Assembly (NCBI RefSeq): GCF_026340255.1 | Contig: NZ_JAPEPJ010000001.1 | Location: 806,001 to 870,000, forward strand | DNA from: Streptomyces sp. NBC_01408 | GTDB taxonomy: Bacteria > Actinomycetota > Actinomycetes > Streptomycetales > Streptomycetaceae | Reading direction: 5' to 3' | DNA: 64,000 bases | Shown: piece by piece, positions 18,724 through 29,286 of the stretch | Position numbering within the stretch: the stretch's first letter is position 1 | Layout: the number at the start of each line of letters is the position of its first letter | Notes under the pieces: generated by a model | What the model was told of the DNA's origin: nothing | The model's database searches: none | Seen by the model: the letters and a program-made list of their open reading frames with translations, nothing else | Made by a program: the position numbers and the translations under genes

Positions 18724-18837
18724 TCAGCCCTGGCGCTGCTTGTGGCGCAGGTTGTCGCAGATGACCATGACCCGGCCGTGACGGCGGATCACCTTGCACT
18801 TGTCGCAGATCTTCTTGACGCTCGGCTTGACCTTCAT
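18724..18837 (-). CDS. rpmJ: 50S ribosomal protein L36 (zinc-binding form)
   Basis: A 37-aa protein I translated directly from 18837: start [14 protein letters not shown], end RHKQRQG. Zinc ligands Cys11, Cys14, Cys27 and His32 are all present, so this is the zinc-containing (C+) paralogue. The zinc-free form made under zinc starvation would be encoded elsewhere. It sits between infA and rpsM, with about 200 nt before rpsM. Confidence 0.97.
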   Translation of the reverse strand: MKVKPSVKKICDKCKVIRRHGRVMVICDNLRHKQRQG

Positions 18838-18911
18838 GTTGGTGAGGTTCTCCGGGTCAGTGCCACCACCCGCGCAGGGACAAGACGCCCAAGCGGGAGT
18901 GAGGACAAGAT

Positions 18912-19133
18912 CTACTTGTATCGGTAGACGATCCGGCCACGCGTCAGGTCGTACGGAGACAGCTCCACGACGACCCGGTCATCCGGGAGGATGCGGATGT
19001 AGTGCATGCGCATCTTGCCGCTGATGTGCGCGAGGACCTTGTGACCGTTCTGCAGTTCCACCTTGAACATCGCGTTCGGGAGGGACTCGATCACGGTGCC
19101 CTCGATTTCGATGGCACCTTGCTTCTTGGCCAC
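18912..19133 (-). CDS. infA: Translation initiation factor IF-1
   Basis: 73-aa S1-type OB-fold protein that occupies the A site during initiation. Start is the GTG at 19133 with GAAGGGCGAAGC upstream. The sequence [20 protein letters not shown], then [39 protein letters not shown], is diagnostic. It opens the alpha cluster. map lies 138 nt upstream. Confidence 0.99.
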   Translation of the reverse strand: MAKKQGAIEIEGTVIESLPNAMFKVELQNGHKVLAHISGKMRMHYIRILPDDRVVVELSPYDLTRGRIVYRYK

Positions 19134-19271
19134 GCTTCGCCCTTCGAATCGGCTACCTTGATCGGCCCCGTGCGCCATGCAGGCATGGGAGTGCACGAGA
19201 GCCGACGAGTCAGTCTACGTCAGGGCACCCAGAAAGACGAATCCGGAAAGTTTGCCCCAGAGTCTAGATCA

Positions 19272-20108
19272 TTAACCGAGGGGGTCCGGAGCTGTGGTCA
19301 CTCCGTACTCCGCCAGCTTCGCCTTGCCGCAGTCCGGGCTGGTCAGGACGATGGGTCCGGCCTCCGTCAGTGCGATGGAGTGCTCCCAGTGCGAGGACCA
19401 GGTCCCGTCGGTCGTGATGACCGTCCAGTCGTCCGCCAGTACCTCCGTCTGGGCGGTGCCCAGGGAGACCATGGGCTCGATCGCCAGGCAGACGCCCGGG
19501 ACCAGCTTGATCCCCTTGCCCCGCTTGCGCGAGACGTAGTTCAGCAGGTGCGGGTCCATGTGCATCTCGGACCCGATGCCGTGGCCGCCGTAGTCCTCGA
19601 TGATCCCGTACTTGCCGGTGGCGGGACGCGGCTGGCGGCGGATGTACTGCTCGATCGCCTTGGAGATGTCCACGAGGCGGTTGCCGAGCTTCATGGCGGC
19701 GATGCCGGCCCACATGGACTCCTCGGTCACCCGGGAGAGCTCCAGGAGCTCAGGGGCGTGCCCAGAGCCCACGAAGGCGGTGTACGCGGCGTCGCCGTGC
19801 CAGCCGTCCACGATCGCGCCCGCGTCGATCGAGATCACGTCGCCGTCCTTGAGGACCGTCTTCTCGTCCGGGATGCCGTGGACGACGACCTCGTTCACCG
19901 AGGTGCAGATGGTCGCGGGGAAGCCGCCGTAACCGAGGAAGTTCGACTTGGCCCCGGCGTCCGCGATCACCTTGCGGGCCACCATGTCCAGATCCCGCGT
20001 CGTGGCACCCGGCACGGCCGCCTCACGGGTGGCCGCGTGGATCGCGGCGACGACCAGCCCTGCCTCGCGCATCTTCGCGATCTGCTCGGGGGTCTTGATC
20101 TGGACCAT
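19272..20108 (-). CDS. map: Type I methionine aminopeptidase
   Basis: Removes the initiator methionine from nascent proteins. 278 aa. The dinuclear metal site is visible: Asp in SIDAGAIVDGWHGDAAYTA (two Asp), His in GGHGIGSEMH, and Glu in AIEPMVS. A second conserved Glu lies in the C-terminal part. No N-terminal zinc-finger extension, so this is the type Ia form. A hairpin lies between adk and this gene. Confidence 0.98.
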   Translation of the reverse strand: MVQIKTPEQIAKMREAGLVVAAIHAATREAAVPGATTRDLDMVARKVIADAGAKSNFLGYGGFPATICTSVNEVVVHGIPDEKTVLKDGDVISIDAGAIVDGWHGDAAYTAFVGSGHAPELLELSRVTEESMWAGIAAMKLGNRLVDISKAIEQYIRRQPRPATGKYGIIEDYGGHGIGSEMHMDPHLLNYVSRKRGKGIKLVPGVCLAIEPMVSLGTAQTEVLADDWTVITTDGTWSSHWEHSIALTEAGPIVLTSPDCGKAKLAEYGVTTAPDPLG

Positions 20109-20223
20109 GAGGAACAGCCTTCCGTTTCTTGCGGCTGAACCGCCGCCGCTCTCGCGGACGTGGTCGCTGTCCGCTGTGGTTGCTCAATTATCGGCTGATG
20201 TCGTGCCGGGGCGCGTCATACAG

Positions 20224-20258
20224 ACGGCCGCGGTGCCCCGAGGGGACACCGCGGCCGT
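20224..20258 (-). terminator. Hairpin between adk and map
   Basis: 12-bp perfect arms (ACGGCCGCGGTG / CACCGCGGCCGT) with an 11-nt loop, 20 nt after the adk stop. No T-tract follows, so it may attenuate rather than stop transcription into map. Confidence 0.6.
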
Positions 20259-20277
20259 ACGTGCACAAAGGGGGTGA

Positions 20278-20925
20278 CTACTTCTTGAGGGCGTCCATCG
20301 CGCGCTTCGTGATCTCCGCGACCTCGCCGAGGGCGGGGATCGTCGACACGAGGCCCTGGGCCTTGTAGTAGTCGATGATCGGCTCGGTCTCCGCGTGGTA
20401 GACCGACAGCCGGTTACGGACCGTGTCCTCGGAGTCGTCTCCGCGCTGGTACAGCTCGCCGCCGCAGTGGTCACAGACGCCTTCGGTCTTCGGCGTCGCG
20501 TACGTGACGTGGAAGACGTGCGCGGAGTTCTTGCGACAGGTCCGGCGGCCCGCGATGCGCTTGACGACCTCGTCCTCCTCGACCTCCAGGTCGAGGACGG
20601 CGTCCAGGCTCAGGCCGGCGTCCTTGAGGATCTCGTCGAGCGCCTCGGCCTGCGAGAGGTTGCGCGGGAAGCCGTCGAGCAGGAAGCCGTGCGCGGCATC
20701 GGGCTGCTCCATCCGGTCCTTGGCCATGCCGATGGTGACCGAGTCCGGCACGAGCTCACCGGCGTCCATGTACGACTTCGCGCTCTTGCCGAGCTCGGTG
20801 CCCTGACTGATGTTGGCCCGGAACAGGTCGCCCGTGGAGATGTGCGGGATCGACAGGTTCTTGGCAAGGAACGCGGCCTGCGTTCCCTTGCCCGCACCGG
20901 GCGGTCCGACGAGGACGATACGCAT
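20278..20925 (-). CDS. adk: Adenylate kinase
   Basis: Interconverts ATP+AMP and 2 ADP. 215 aa. P-loop [13 protein letters not shown] at residues 7-19, AMP-binding [13 protein letters not shown], and a long LID domain ([15 protein letters not shown] ... [14 protein letters not shown]) with three cysteines, as in metal-binding LID types. The ATG overlaps the secY stop by one base (TGATG), which implies translational coupling. Confidence 0.99.
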   Translation of the reverse strand: MRIVLVGPPGAGKGTQAAFLAKNLSIPHISTGDLFRANISQGTELGKSAKSYMDAGELVPDSVTIGMAKDRMEQPDAAHGFLLDGFPRNLSQAEALDEILKDAGLSLDAVLDLEVEEDEVVKRIAGRRTCRKNSAHVFHVTYATPKTEGVCDHCGGELYQRGDDSEDTVRNRLSVYHAETEPIIDYYKAQGLVSTIPALGEVAEITKRAMDALKK

Positions 20926-22241
20926 CAGCGGAGGAACCCTTCGTAATTACGCTGCTGGAGCTGGCTCTCGATCTGCTTCACGGTTTCCAGACCCACACCC
21001 ACGATGATCAGGATGCTCGTCCCGCCGAACGGGAAGTTCTGGTTCGCCCCGAAGCCTGCCAACGCCATCGTCGGCACAAGAGCGATGAGACCCAGGTACA
21101 GCGACCCCGGCCAGGTGATCCGGTTGAGTACGTAGCTCAGGTACTCGGCGGTAGGTCGACCGGCGCGGATACCCGGGATGAACCCACCATACTTCTTCAT
21201 GTTGTCTGCAACTTCCTCGGGGTTGAAGGAAATCGCCACGTAGAAGAACGCGAAGAAGACGATCAGGAGGAAGTACACCGCGATGTAGTAAGGGTGGTCG
21301 CCCTTGACGAAGTGCTTGTTGATCCAGGTGGCCCAGCCCGCGGTGGAACCGCTGAACTGTACGACCAGTGCCGGGATGTAGAGCAGCGACGAGGCGAAGA
21401 TGACGGGGATGATGCCCGCCTGGTTCACCTTGAGCGGGATATAGGTCGAGGTACCACCGTAGGCACGACGGCCGATCATGCGCTTCGCGTACTGGACCGG
21501 GATCCGGCGCTGCGCCTGCTCGACGAAGACCACCAGGCCGACCATCGCGAGGCCGACGAGCATCACGACGCCGAACTCGACCCAGCCGTCGGCGATCTTG
21601 CCCTGGACCTTGATGGCCCACAGGGCGCTGATGAAGCCGGCGGCGATCGAGATGAACATCAGGATCGACATGCCGTTGCCGATGCCACGGTCGGTGATGA
21701 GCTCACCGAGCCACATGACGACACAGGTACCGGCGGTCATGGTGAGGACCATGACGACGGTGGTGAAGATCGACCGGTTCGGGACGATCTGGCTGGCGAC
21801 CTGGCAACCCTGGAACAGGGCGCCAGTGCGGGCGGTGGCGACGAGGCCGGTGCCCTGCAGGATCGCGAGTGCGACCGTCAGATAGCGCGTGTACTGGGTG
21901 ATCTTCGCCGTGCCGGACTGACCCTCTTTTTTGAGGGTCTCCAGCTTCGGGATGACCACGGTCAGCAGCTGCAGGATGATGCTCGCCGTGATGTACGGCA
22001 TGATGCCGAGCGCGAAGATCGTGATCTGCAGCAGCGCACCGCCGCTGAACATGTTGACGAGACCGAAGAGGCTGTTGCTGCCGCTCCCCATCTGGTCAAC
22101 ACAGATCTGAACGTTCTTGTAGCTCACGCCGGGTACCGGGATGTGGGACCCGAGCCGGAACAGCACGATGATGCCGAGCGTGAAGAGCAGCTTCTTGCGC
22201 AGGTCGGGCGTCTTGAACGCCCGGGCGAACGCGGTGAGCAC
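20925..22241 (-). CDS. secY: Preprotein translocase channel subunit SecY
   Basis: Central pore of the Sec translocon, 438 aa with ten predicted membrane helices. [22 protein letters not shown] begins it; the plug/TM2 region includes [17 protein letters not shown], and the C-terminal cytosolic RIESQL-type helix appears as [21 protein letters not shown] start at 22241. A terminator isolates it from rplO, so secY-adk probably has its own promoter in 22242-22360, although I found no strong one. Confidence 0.99.
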   Translation of the reverse strand: MLTAFARAFKTPDLRKKLLFTLGIIVLFRLGSHIPVPGVSYKNVQICVDQMGSGSNSLFGLVNMFSGGALLQITIFALGIMPYITASIILQLLTVVIPKLETLKKEGQSGTAKITQYTRYLTVALAILQGTGLVATARTGALFQGCQVASQIVPNRSIFTTVVMVLTMTAGTCVVMWLGELITDRGIGNGMSILMFISIAAGFISALWAIKVQGKIADGWVEFGVVMLVGLAMVGLVVFVEQAQRRIPVQYAKRMIGRRAYGGTSTYIPLKVNQAGIIPVIFASSLLYIPALVVQFSGSTAGWATWINKHFVKGDHPYYIAVYFLLIVFFAFFYVAISFNPEEVADNMKKYGGFIPGIRAGRPTAEYLSYVLNRITWPGSLYLGLIALVPTMALAGFGANQNFPFGGTSILIIVGVGLETVKQIESQLQQRNYEGFLR

Positions 22242-22361
22242 GGTGCCTCCTGCGACCCCCGCGCTACTGCGTCAGAGGTGACGGTCTGAGGGATCGACGT
22301 ATACGACAAAGCAAAGGTGCACGCCACCTTACCGGCGAGTGTGCCTTCCGTGGAACGACCA

Positions 22362-22395
22362 ACCGGGGATGCCCCATATGTGAGGCATCCCCGGT
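22362..22395 (-). terminator. Intrinsic terminator at the end of the spc cluster (after rplO)
   Basis: 12-bp arms ACCGGGGATGCC / GGCATCCCCGGT with a 10-nt loop, 33 nt after the rplO stop and before secY. Confidence 0.8.
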
Positions 22396-22428
22396 CGGGT
22401 TTCGAGCTATTTAGCCACTGAATTCGTC

Positions 22429-22884
22429 TTAGACGAGCTCGGTGACAGTGCCGCCGGCAGCGGCAATCTTCTCCTTGGCGGAGGCGGAGACGGCGTCAAC
22501 CGAAACCTGCAGCGCCACGGAGATCTCGCCCTGGCCCAGGACCTTGACGAGGCTGTTCTTGCGAACCGCGCCCTTGGCGACCAGGTCGGCCACCGTGACC
22601 TCTCCACCCTCGGGGTAGAGAGCGCCGAGCTTGTCCAGGTTCACGACCTGGAACTCGGTGCGGAACGGGTTCTTGAAGCCCTTGAGCTTCGGCAGACGCA
22701 TGTGGAGGGGCATCTGCCCACCCTCGAAGCGCTGCGGGATCTGGTAACGGGCCTTCTGGCCCTTCGTACCACGACCAGCCGTCTTACCCTTCGACGCCTC
22801 ACCACGACCGACACGGGTCTTCGCGGTCTTGGCGCCGGGGGCGGGACGGAGGTTGTGGGCCTTCAGCGGGCTGTTCTCAGCCAT
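22429..22884 (-). CDS. rplO: 50S ribosomal protein L15
   Basis: 151 aa, late-assembly 23S-binding protein. It starts [28 protein letters not shown] and carries the glycine-rich RGTKGQKAR stretch and the [23 protein letters not shown] signature. The start at 22884 lies one base after the rpmD stop; an in-frame upstream start at 22902 falls inside rpmD and is not preferred. Confidence 0.98.
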   Translation of the reverse strand: MAENSPLKAHNLRPAPGAKTAKTRVGRGEASKGKTAGRGTKGQKARYQIPQRFEGGQMPLHMRLPKLKGFKNPFRTEFQVVNLDKLGALYPEGGEVTVADLVAKGAVRKNSLVKVLGQGEISVALQVSVDAVSASAKEKIAAAGGTVTELV

Positions 22885-22885
22885 G

Positions 22886-23068
22886 TTAGTCAACCTCCTC
22901 AACCGTCACGAGGTGGCGGACGGTCTGCACCATTCCGCGGAACTCGGGGCGGTCCTCCTTGACGACGACGTCGTTCAGGCGCTTGAGCCCGAGCGAACGC
23001 AGCGTGTCGCGGTGGTTCTGCTTGCTACCGATGTACGACTTCGTCTGCGTGATCTTGAGACGGGCCAT
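22886..23068 (-). CDS. rpmD: 50S ribosomal protein L30
   Basis: 60 aa: [20 protein letters not shown] then [20 protein letters not shown], the typical bacterial L30 layout. The ATG at 23068 shares a base with the rpsE stop (TAATG), so the two are translationally coupled. Confidence 0.98.
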   Translation of the reverse strand: MARLKITQTKSYIGSKQNHRDTLRSLGLKRLNDVVVKEDRPEFRGMVQTVRHLVTVEEVD

Positions 23069-23673
23069 TACGCACCCGCTCCCGCAGCACGTGCACGAAG
23101 GAGCGCGGCAGGGGCGACGTCCTCGAGGGGCAGACCACGGCGAGCCGCGATCTCCTCGGGACGCTGCAGACCCTTGAGCGCAGCCACGGTCGCGTGCACG
23201 ATGTTGATCGCGTTCGACGAACCGAGCGACTTCGACAGGATGTCGTGAACGCCGGCGCACTCCAGAACGGCGCGCACCGGGCCACCGGCGATAACACCGG
23301 TACCGGGGGAAGCCGGCTTCAGCAGCACGACGCCCGCGGCACGCTCGCCCGTGATCGGGTGAGGAATGGTGCCCTGGATGCGGGGAACCTTGAAGAAGCT
23401 CTTCTTGGCTTCCTCGACGCCCTTGGCGATGGCCGCGGGAACTTCCTTGGCCTTGCCGTAACCGACACCTACAGTGCCGTCACCGTCGCCCACCACGACC
23501 AGCGCGGTGAAGCTGAAGCGGCGACCACCCTTGACAACCTTGGCGACGCGGTTGATCGCGACAACGCGCTCAACGTAAGCGGTCTTCTCGGCGGCAGGGC
23601 CACCGTCGCGACCCTTCCGGTCCCGCCGCTCGCCGCCACCGGCACCGCTTCCGCGGCGCTGGGGTCCAGCCAT
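23068..23673 (-). CDS. rpsE: 30S ribosomal protein S5
   Basis: Fidelity protein near the decoding site and mRNA entry helicase. 201 aa: a Gly/Arg-rich N-terminus ([23 protein letters not shown]) precedes the S5 double-stranded RNA-binding fold ([27 protein letters not shown]) and the C-terminal domain ([20 protein letters not shown]). Both ends are longer than in E. coli. Confidence 0.99.
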   Translation of the reverse strand: MAGPQRRGSGAGGGERRDRKGRDGGPAAEKTAYVERVVAINRVAKVVKGGRRFSFTALVVVGDGDGTVGVGYGKAKEVPAAIAKGVEEAKKSFFKVPRIQGTIPHPITGERAAGVVLLKPASPGTGVIAGGPVRAVLECAGVHDILSKSLGSSNAINIVHATVAALKGLQRPEEIAARRGLPLEDVAPAALLRARAAGAGA

Positions 23674-23718
23674 TGGATTACCTCTCTCTGTTACGTCCGT
23701 GAGTCCCGGAACCGGGGC

Positions 23719-24102
23719 TTAGAACTTCAGCCCGGCTTCGCGGGCGGCGTCAGCCAGAGCGGCAATGCGCCCGGCGTATCGGTTGCCACCGCGGTCGAAC
23801 ACGACGGTCTCGACACCCGCGGCCTTGGCACGCTCGGCGACGAGCGCGCCGACAGCCTGGGCGTGGGCGCTCTTGTCGCCTTCCACACCGCGGATCGAAG
23901 CGTCCAGGGTCGACGCGGACGCCAGGGTGTGACCCTGGAGGTCGTCGATGACCTGAGCAACGATGTTGCGGTTGGAACGCGTCACGACGAGGCGCGGACG
24001 CTCCGCCGTACCCGAGACGTTCTTGCGGATGCGGATGTGGCGGCGTGCCTTGGCAGCGCGCTTGTACGCGTCGCCCTTGGCGATCTTCACACCGTATGCC
24101 AT
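23719..24102 (-). CDS. rplR: 50S ribosomal protein L18
   Basis: 5S rRNA-binding protein, 127 aa. [21 protein letters not shown] and [27 protein letters not shown] are diagnostic. Starts two bases after the rplF stop. Confidence 0.99.
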   Translation of the reverse strand: MAYGVKIAKGDAYKRAAKARRHIRIRKNVSGTAERPRLVVTRSNRNIVAQVIDDLQGHTLASASTLDASIRGVEGDKSAHAQAVGALVAERAKAAGVETVVFDRGGNRYAGRIAALADAAREAGLKF

Positions 24103-24104
24103 GG

Positions 24105-24644
24105 CTACTTACCAGCCTTTCCGACCTTGCGGCGGATGACTTCGCCGGCGTACTTGACACCCTTGGCCTTGTACGGGTCGGGCTTCCGCAGCTTGCGGAT
24201 GTTGGCGGCGACCTCGCCGACCTTCTGCTTGTCGATGCCCTCGACCGAGAACTTGGTGGGCGACTCGACCTTGAAGGAGATGCCCTCGGGCGCCTCGATC
24301 AGGATCGGGTGGCTGTAACCAAGCTGGAACTCCAGGCTGGAGCCCTTCGCGGCGACGCGGTAACCGACACCGCTGATCTCGAGAGCCTTGACGTATCCCG
24401 TGGTCACGCCGGTGATCATGTTCGCCACCAGCGTGCGGGACAGGCCGTGCAGGGCCTTGTTCTGACGCTCGTCGTTGGGGCGGATGACGTTCAGAACGCC
24501 GTCCTCACCCTTGACGATCTCGATCGGCGCCTTGACGGTCAGCGCGAGGGAACCCTTGGGGCCCTTCACAGCGACCGCCTGGCCGTCGATGGTGACGTCC
24601 ACACCGGCGGGAACCTGGATGGGGAGCTTGCCGATTCGCGACAT
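24105..24644 (-). CDS. rplF: 50S ribosomal protein L6
   Basis: Sits near the GTPase-associated centre. 179 aa: [17 protein letters not shown], two duplicated alpha/beta domains, and the C-terminal [25 protein letters not shown]. Located 20 nt after rpsH. Confidence 0.99.
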   Translation of the reverse strand: MSRIGKLPIQVPAGVDVTIDGQAVAVKGPKGSLALTVKAPIEIVKGEDGVLNVIRPNDERQNKALHGLSRTLVANMITGVTTGYVKALEISGVGYRVAAKGSSLEFQLGYSHPILIEAPEGISFKVESPTKFSVEGIDKQKVGEVAANIRKLRKPDPYKAKGVKYAGEVIRRKVGKAGK

Positions 24645-24664
24645 TGCTTTTCCTCCGTTCCCGA

Positions 24665-25063
24665 CTACCAGACGTAGGCGAGGACTTCCCCACCTACGCC
24701 CTTCTTGCCTGCCTGCTGGCCGGTGAGGAGACCGTGGGACGTGGAGATGATCGCCACGCCCAGGCCGCCGAGCACCTTCGGCAGGTTGGTGGACTTCGCG
24801 TACACGCGCAGACCGGGCTTCGAGATCCGCTTGATGCCCGCAATGGAGCGCTCGCGGTTCGGCCCGAACTTCAGCTCGAGGACGAGGTTCTTGCCGACCT
24901 CGGCGTCCTCGACCTTCCAGCCGGTGATGAAACCCTCCTGCTTGAGGATCTCTGCGATGTGCGACTTGATCTTGCTGTGCGGCATCACGACGGTGTCGTG
25001 GTACGCCGAGTTAGCGTTACGCAGACGCGTGAGCATGTCTGCGATCGGGTCAGTCATGGTCAT
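24665..25063 (-). CDS. rpsH: 30S ribosomal protein S8
   Basis: Central-domain 16S-binding protein; in other bacteria the translational repressor of the spc operon. 132 aa from [18 protein letters not shown]. The C-terminal [26 protein letters not shown] is typical. The gap of 223 nt to rpsN is unusually long for this cluster and could hold a leader or internal promoter; I found no clear motif in it. Confidence 0.98.
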   Translation of the reverse strand: MTMTDPIADMLTRLRNANSAYHDTVVMPHSKIKSHIAEILKQEGFITGWKVEDAEVGKNLVLELKFGPNRERSIAGIKRISKPGLRVYAKSTNLPKVLGGLGVAIISTSHGLLTGQQAGKKGVGGEVLAYVW

Positions 25064-25286
25064 GAAGTGGCCTTCGGCCTCTCTCGCCGGGGTTTCCTGT
25101 ATGCGCCATCCCTCTCCCCACTCAGTGGCGGGACGGGTGCGGTGCGGGGACCTACGGCGTAGTAAGTCGTTATGGGCGGCAGACGCCCAACCACACAAGC
25201 CTAAGGCATGCGGGGCTGGGCACCCACCGTCCAGATGCTTACCGAGAGTGCCTGGTACCGCCCAAGTCCTTACGGACGAGGGGGAA

Positions 25287-25472
25287 TTACCAGGAGCTCT
25301 TGGTCACGCCCGGCAGCTCGCCACGGTGAGCCATCTCACGAAGGCACACGCGGCACAGGCCGAACTTGCGGTACACGGAGTGGGGGCGACCGCAGCGCTG
25401 GCAGCGGGTGTACGCACGCACACCGAACTTGGGCTTGCGGGCAGCCTTCGCGATGAGAGCCTTCTTCGCCAT
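25287..25472 (-). CDS. rpsN: 30S ribosomal protein S14 type Z (zinc-binding)
   Basis: 61-aa short form of S14 with four zinc-ligand cysteines: Cys24, Cys27, Cys40 and Cys43 (CQRC ... CRVC). It ends [17 protein letters not shown]. The longer zinc-free paralogue used under zinc limitation is expected elsewhere in the genome. It follows rplE by five bases. Confidence 0.99.
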   Translation of the reverse strand: MAKKALIAKAARKPKFGVRAYTRCQRCGRPHSVYRKFGLCRVCLREMAHRGELPGVTKSSW

Positions 25473-25477
25473 CTCGC

Positions 25478-26029
25478 TTACGCCTCCTTGAAGGGGAAGC
25501 CGAGGTGACGAAGGAGGGCACGGCCCTCGTCGTCGTTGGTCGCCGTGGTGACCACGGTGATGTCCATACCCCGGGTACGGTCGATCTTGTCCTGGTCGAT
25601 CTCGTGGAACATGACCTGCTCCGTGAGACCGAAGGTGTAGTTGCCACGGCCGTCGAACTGCTTCGGCGACAGACCACGGAAGTCACGGATACGCGGCAGC
25701 GCGAGCGACAGCGTACGGTCCAGGAACTCCCACATGCGGTCACCACGGAGGGTGACGTGGCAGCCGATCGGCTGACCCTCGCGCAGCTTGAACTGCGCGA
25801 TGGACTTCCGGGCCTTCGTGACGGCCGGCTTCTGACCGGTGATCGTCGTCAGGTCCTTGATGGCGCCGTCGATCAGCTTGGAGTCGCGGGCGGCGTCGCC
25901 CACACCCATGTTGACCACGATCTTCACGAGACCGGGGATCTGCATGACGTTCTCGTAGGAGAACTCCTCACGCAGCTTGCCCGAGATGTCCTCGCGGTAC
26001 TTCGTCTTGAGACGCGGAGTGGTAGCCAT
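25478..26029 (-). CDS. rplE: 50S ribosomal protein L5
   Basis: Binds 5S rRNA and P-site tRNA. 183 aa: [48 protein letters not shown] and [21 protein letters not shown]. The ATG overlaps the rplX stop by one base (TGATG). Confidence 0.99.
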   Translation of the reverse strand: MATTPRLKTKYREDISGKLREEFSYENVMQIPGLVKIVVNMGVGDAARDSKLIDGAIKDLTTITGQKPAVTKARKSIAQFKLREGQPIGCHVTLRGDRMWEFLDRTLSLALPRIRDFRGLSPKQFDGRGNYTFGLTEQVMFHEIDQDKIDRTRGMDITVVTTATNDDEGRALLRHLGFPFKEA

Positions 26030-26352
26030 CAGATGTCCTCACCCGTCCGCTTGGCAACGCGGATCTTGTTGCCCTCGTCGTCGAAGCGGAAACCGACGCG
26101 GGTAACGACCTTCTGGCCGTCCTTCTCCACAACCAGCTGAACGTTGCTGACGTGGATCGGCGCCTCGACGATGACGATGCCGCCGGTCTGCGAACCACCA
26201 GCGGTCTGGCCGGCCTTGGTGTGCTTCTTGACCCGGTTGACACCCTCGACCAGGACGCGGTTCTCAGTAGGGATGGCCATGATGACCTTGCCCTGCTTGC
26301 CCTTGTCCTTACCGGTGATGACCTGAACCAGGTCGCCCTTCTTGATCTTCAT
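26029..26352 (-). CDS. rplX: 50S ribosomal protein L24
   Basis: Assembly-initiating 23S-binding protein with a KOW motif at the N-terminus ([23 protein letters not shown]). 107 aa. Starts two bases after rplN. Confidence 0.99.
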   Translation of the reverse strand: MKIKKGDLVQVITGKDKGKQGKVIMAIPTENRVLVEGVNRVKKHTKAGQTAGGSQTGGIVIVEAPIHVSNVQLVVEKDGQKVVTRVGFRFDDEGNKIRVAKRTGEDI

Positions 26353-26354
26353 GC

Positions 26355-26723
26355 TTACAGCACCTCCGGCGCGAGCGAGATGATCTTCATGAACTTCTTC
26401 TCGCGCAGCTCACGGCCCACCGGGCCGAAGATACGGGTGCCGCGAGGGTCGCCGTCGTTCTTCAGAATGACGGCGGCGTTCTCGTCAAAGCGGATGTACG
26501 AGCCGTCCTGGCGGCGACGCTCCTTGACGGTGCGAACGATGACCGCCTTGACGACGTCACCCTTCTTCACGTTGCCACCGGGGATCGCGTCCTTGACGGT
26601 GGCGACGATGACGTCACCGATGCCCGCGTAGCGGCGACCGGAACCACCGAGAACACGGATGCAAAGGATTTCCTTCGCACCAGTGTTGTCGGCGATACGC
26701 AGTCGCGACTCCTGCTGGATCAC
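26355..26723 (-). CDS. rplN: 50S ribosomal protein L14
   Basis: 122 aa, contacts 16S rRNA in bridges B5/B8. [37 protein letters not shown] is almost invariant in bacteria, and [24 protein letters not shown] ends the protein. A 106-nt gap with a GC-rich partial hairpin separates it from rpsQ. Confidence 0.99.
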   Translation of the reverse strand: MIQQESRLRIADNTGAKEILCIRVLGGSGRRYAGIGDVIVATVKDAIPGGNVKKGDVVKAVIVRTVKERRRQDGSYIRFDENAAVILKNDGDPRGTRIFGPVGRELREKKFMKIISLAPEVL

Positions 26724-26829
26724 GTGTATCTCCTGTTTGTCTGCCGGTTCCCGGCGGGGGCCTCACTCCGAAGAGCTACCGCCCCCACCGAGCCTGGCGG
26801 AACGAACCTAAGGGAAACCCCTCAGGTGC

Positions 26830-27111
26830 TTACTTGGCCTTCTCGAGGATCTCGACGATGCGCCAGCGCTTGCTCGCCGACAGCGGACGCGTCTCCATGA
26901 TGAGGACGCGGTCGCCGACGCCGGCAGCGTTCTGCTCGTCGTGCGCCTTGAGCTTGTTCGTACGGCGGATGACCTTGCCGTACAGGGCGTGCTTCACGCG
27001 GTCCTCGACGGCGACGACGACGGTCTTGTCCATCTTGTCGCTGACGACCAGACCCTCACGGGTCTTGCGGAAACCGCGCTCGGTCTTCTCAGTCACGTTG
27101 TTCTCGCTCAT
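26830..27111 (-). CDS. rpsQ: 30S ribosomal protein S17
   Basis: 93-aa OB-fold protein of the 16S 5' domain. The family pattern is [40 protein letters not shown]. The start overlaps the rpmC stop (TGATG). Confidence 0.99.
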   Translation of the reverse strand: MSENNVTEKTERGFRKTREGLVVSDKMDKTVVVAVEDRVKHALYGKVIRRTNKLKAHDEQNAAGVGDRVLIMETRPLSASKRWRIVEILEKAK

Positions 27112-27335
27112 CAGGCGCTCTCCACCGTCTCGATACCGAGCTCACGCTCGTGCATCAGGGTGTAGATGCGAGCGATGTCCTTACGGACGGACTTGAGCCG
27201 GCCGTTGTTCTCCAGCTGACCCGTGGCCGCCTGGAAGCGGAGCTTGAACAGCTCCTCCTTGGCCTCGCGCAGCTTGCCAACGAGCTCCTCGTTGCCGAGC
27301 TCACGCAGCTCGGACGCCTTGGTTCCCGTCGCCAT
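27111..27335 (-). CDS. rpmC: 50S ribosomal protein L29
   Basis: 74-aa two-helix protein at the exit tunnel, docking site for SRP and trigger factor. [38 protein letters not shown] is diagnostic. I take the ATG at 27335, which overlaps the rplP stop (TGATG), rather than the GTG one codon upstream. Confidence 0.99.
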   Translation of the reverse strand: MATGTKASELRELGNEELVGKLREAKEELFKLRFQAATGQLENNGRLKSVRKDIARIYTLMHERELGIETVESA

Positions 27336-27754
27336 CACGACTCACCTGCCTCGCGCCGAACAATCCGGCACTTCATCGGAAGCTTGTGAGCAGCGCGGGT
27401 GAGCGCCTCACGAGCAATCTTCTCGTTCGGGTAGGACAGCTCGAACATGACCCGGCCCGGGTGCACGTTCGCGATCCACCACTCGGGAGAACCCTTACCG
27501 GAACCCATGCGGGTCTCGGCAGGCTTCTTCGTCAGGGGACGGTCCGGGTAGATGTTGATCCAGACCTTGCCGCCACGCTTGATGTGGCGGGTCATCGCGA
27601 TACGAGCCGCCTCGATCTGGCGGTTCGTCACGTACGCCGGGGTCAGCGCCTGGATGCCGTACTCGCCGAACGAGACCTCAGTACCGCCCTTGGCCATACC
27701 GCTGCGCTTCGGGTGGTGCTGCTTGCGGTGCTTGACCCTACGAGGGATCAGCAT
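27335..27754 (-). CDS. rplP: 50S ribosomal protein L16
   Basis: 139 aa, contacts the A-site tRNA elbow. [24 protein letters not shown], then [20 protein letters not shown] and [24 protein letters not shown]. Five bases follow the rpsC stop. Confidence 0.99.
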   Translation of the reverse strand: MLIPRRVKHRKQHHPKRSGMAKGGTEVSFGEYGIQALTPAYVTNRQIEAARIAMTRHIKRGGKVWINIYPDRPLTKKPAETRMGSGKGSPEWWIANVHPGRVMFELSYPNEKIAREALTRAAHKLPMKCRIVRREAGES

Positions 27755-27759
27755 GTCGG

Positions 27760-28602
27760 TCAGGCCTCCGTTCCGGTGCTCTCGGCCGGAGCGGCGGCGG
27801 GGGCGTCGGCCTTGGGGGCCTCGGCACCAGCAGCCTGCTGCGGCTTGCGGCCACCACGGCCGCCGCGCTCGCCACCACGGCCACCACGGCCGGCGGGACG
27901 GTCGCCAGCGCCCTGAGCACCACGGGCCGGGCGGTTACCCGCACGGGCCGCAGCGTTCTCGGCGCGAACCTCGGCGATGTTCTTGACATCGCCCTTGTAG
28001 ATCCAGACCTTCACACCGATACGGCCGAAGGTGGTCTTGGCCTCGAAGAAGCCGTAGTCCACGTTCGCGCGGAGGGTGTGCAGCGGCACACGGCCTTCGC
28101 GGTAGAACTCGGAGCGGGACATCTCGGCGCCGCCGAGACGGCCGCCACACTGGATCTTGATGCCCTTGGCGCCGGCCTTCATCGTGCCCTGCATGCTCTT
28201 ACGCATGGCGCGACGGAAGGAGACGCGGGAGGAGAGCTGCTCGGCAACGGCCTGGGCAACCAGCTGAGCGTCGAGCTCGGGGTTCTTGACCTCGAGGATG
28301 TTCAGCTGGACCTGCTTGCCCGTGAGCTTCTCGAGGTCACCGCGGATGCGGTCGGCCTCGGCGCCACGGCGGCCGATGACGATGCCCGGACGAGCGGTGT
28401 GGATGTCCACCCGCACGCGGTCACGGGTGCGCTCGATCTCAACCTTCGAGATGCCGGCGCGCTCCATGCCGGACGTCATCATCCTGCGGATGGCGACGTC
28501 TTCCTTGACGTAGTCCTTGTACAGCTTGTCGGCGTACCAACGCGACTTGAAGTCGGTGGTGATGCCGAGCCGGAACCCGTGCGGGTTTACCTTCTGGCCC
28601 AT
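27760..28602 (-). CDS. rpsC: 30S ribosomal protein S3
   Basis: mRNA-entry helicase component. 280 aa: [34 protein letters not shown] domain [25 protein letters not shown], and [10 protein letters not shown]. After about residue 213 an actinobacterial tail of some 65 residues is rich in Arg/Gly ([14 protein letters not shown]) then Ala/Pro/Glu. E. coli S3 is 233 aa. The ATG is coupled to the rplV stop (TAATG). Confidence 0.99.
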   Translation of the reverse strand: MGQKVNPHGFRLGITTDFKSRWYADKLYKDYVKEDVAIRRMMTSGMERAGISKVEIERTRDRVRVDIHTARPGIVIGRRGAEADRIRGDLEKLTGKQVQLNILEVKNPELDAQLVAQAVAEQLSSRVSFRRAMRKSMQGTMKAGAKGIKIQCGGRLGGAEMSRSEFYREGRVPLHTLRANVDYGFFEAKTTFGRIGVKVWIYKGDVKNIAEVRAENAAARAGNRPARGAQGAGDRPAGRGGRGGERGGRGGRKPQQAAGAEAPKADAPAAAPAESTGTEA

Positions 28603-28949
28603 TACCGGGAACCTTCCTTGCTGCTGACGACCACGGTGATGTGGCTGGTCCGCTTGCGGATCCGGTAGGCACGGCCCTGCGCACGCGGACGGAACCGCTT
28701 CAGGGTCGGGCCCTCGTCCACGAACGCCTCGCTGATGAACAGCGAAGTGGCGTCCGGGTGGTTGTAGTTGTGTGCGGCGTTGGCAATGGCGCTGTCAAGC
28801 ACCTTGCCGACCGGCACGCTCGCGGCCTGCGGGGCGAAACGCAGGACCGCCTGAGCCTCCGTGGCATCCATGCCACGGATAAGGTCCACCACTCGGCGGG
28901 CCTTCATGGGCGTGACGCGGATGTACCGCGCCTGGGCCCTGGCTTCCAT
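28602..28949 (-). CDS. rplV: 50S ribosomal protein L22
   Basis: 115 aa, lines the exit tunnel (macrolide region). Begins [25 protein letters not shown], with the beta-hairpin sequence [29 protein letters not shown]. Start at 28949; an upstream in-frame start at 28985 would lie in the rpsS-rplV gap. Confidence 0.98.
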   Translation of the reverse strand: MEARAQARYIRVTPMKARRVVDLIRGMDATEAQAVLRFAPQAASVPVGKVLDSAIANAAHNYNHPDATSLFISEAFVDEGPTLKRFRPRAQGRAYRIRKRTSHITVVVSSKEGSR

Positions 28950-28992
28950 GGTTGTCCCTTCGGTGTAAGTCATAGTCGTAACCACCCCGCCT

Positions 28993-29274
28993 TTAGCGGC
29001 GCTTCGACTTCCGGTCGTCCTTGACGTGGCCGCGGAAGGTGCGAGTCGGCGAGAACTCGCCGAGCTTGTGGCCGACCATCGACTCGGTGACGAACACCGG
29101 GACGTGGGTCTTGCCGTTGTGCACCGCGATGGTGTGACCCAGCATGCTGGGGATGATCATCGAGCGACGGGACCAGGTCTTGATGACGTTCTTGGTGCCG
29201 GCTTCGTTCTGGACGTCCACCTTCTTTACGAGGTGGTCGTCGACGAAGGGCCCCTTCTTGAGACTGCGCGGCAT
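28993..29274 (-). CDS. rpsS: 30S ribosomal protein S19
   Basis: 93 aa. [20 protein letters not shown] and [45 protein letters not shown] are canonical. Partners S13 in the 30S head. 12 nt after rplB. Confidence 0.99.
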   Translation of the reverse strand: MPRSLKKGPFVDDHLVKKVDVQNEAGTKNVIKTWSRRSMIIPSMLGHTIAVHNGKTHVPVFVTESMVGHKLGEFSPTRTFRGHVKDDRKSKRR

Positions 29275-29286
29275 CTAAACCCGCTC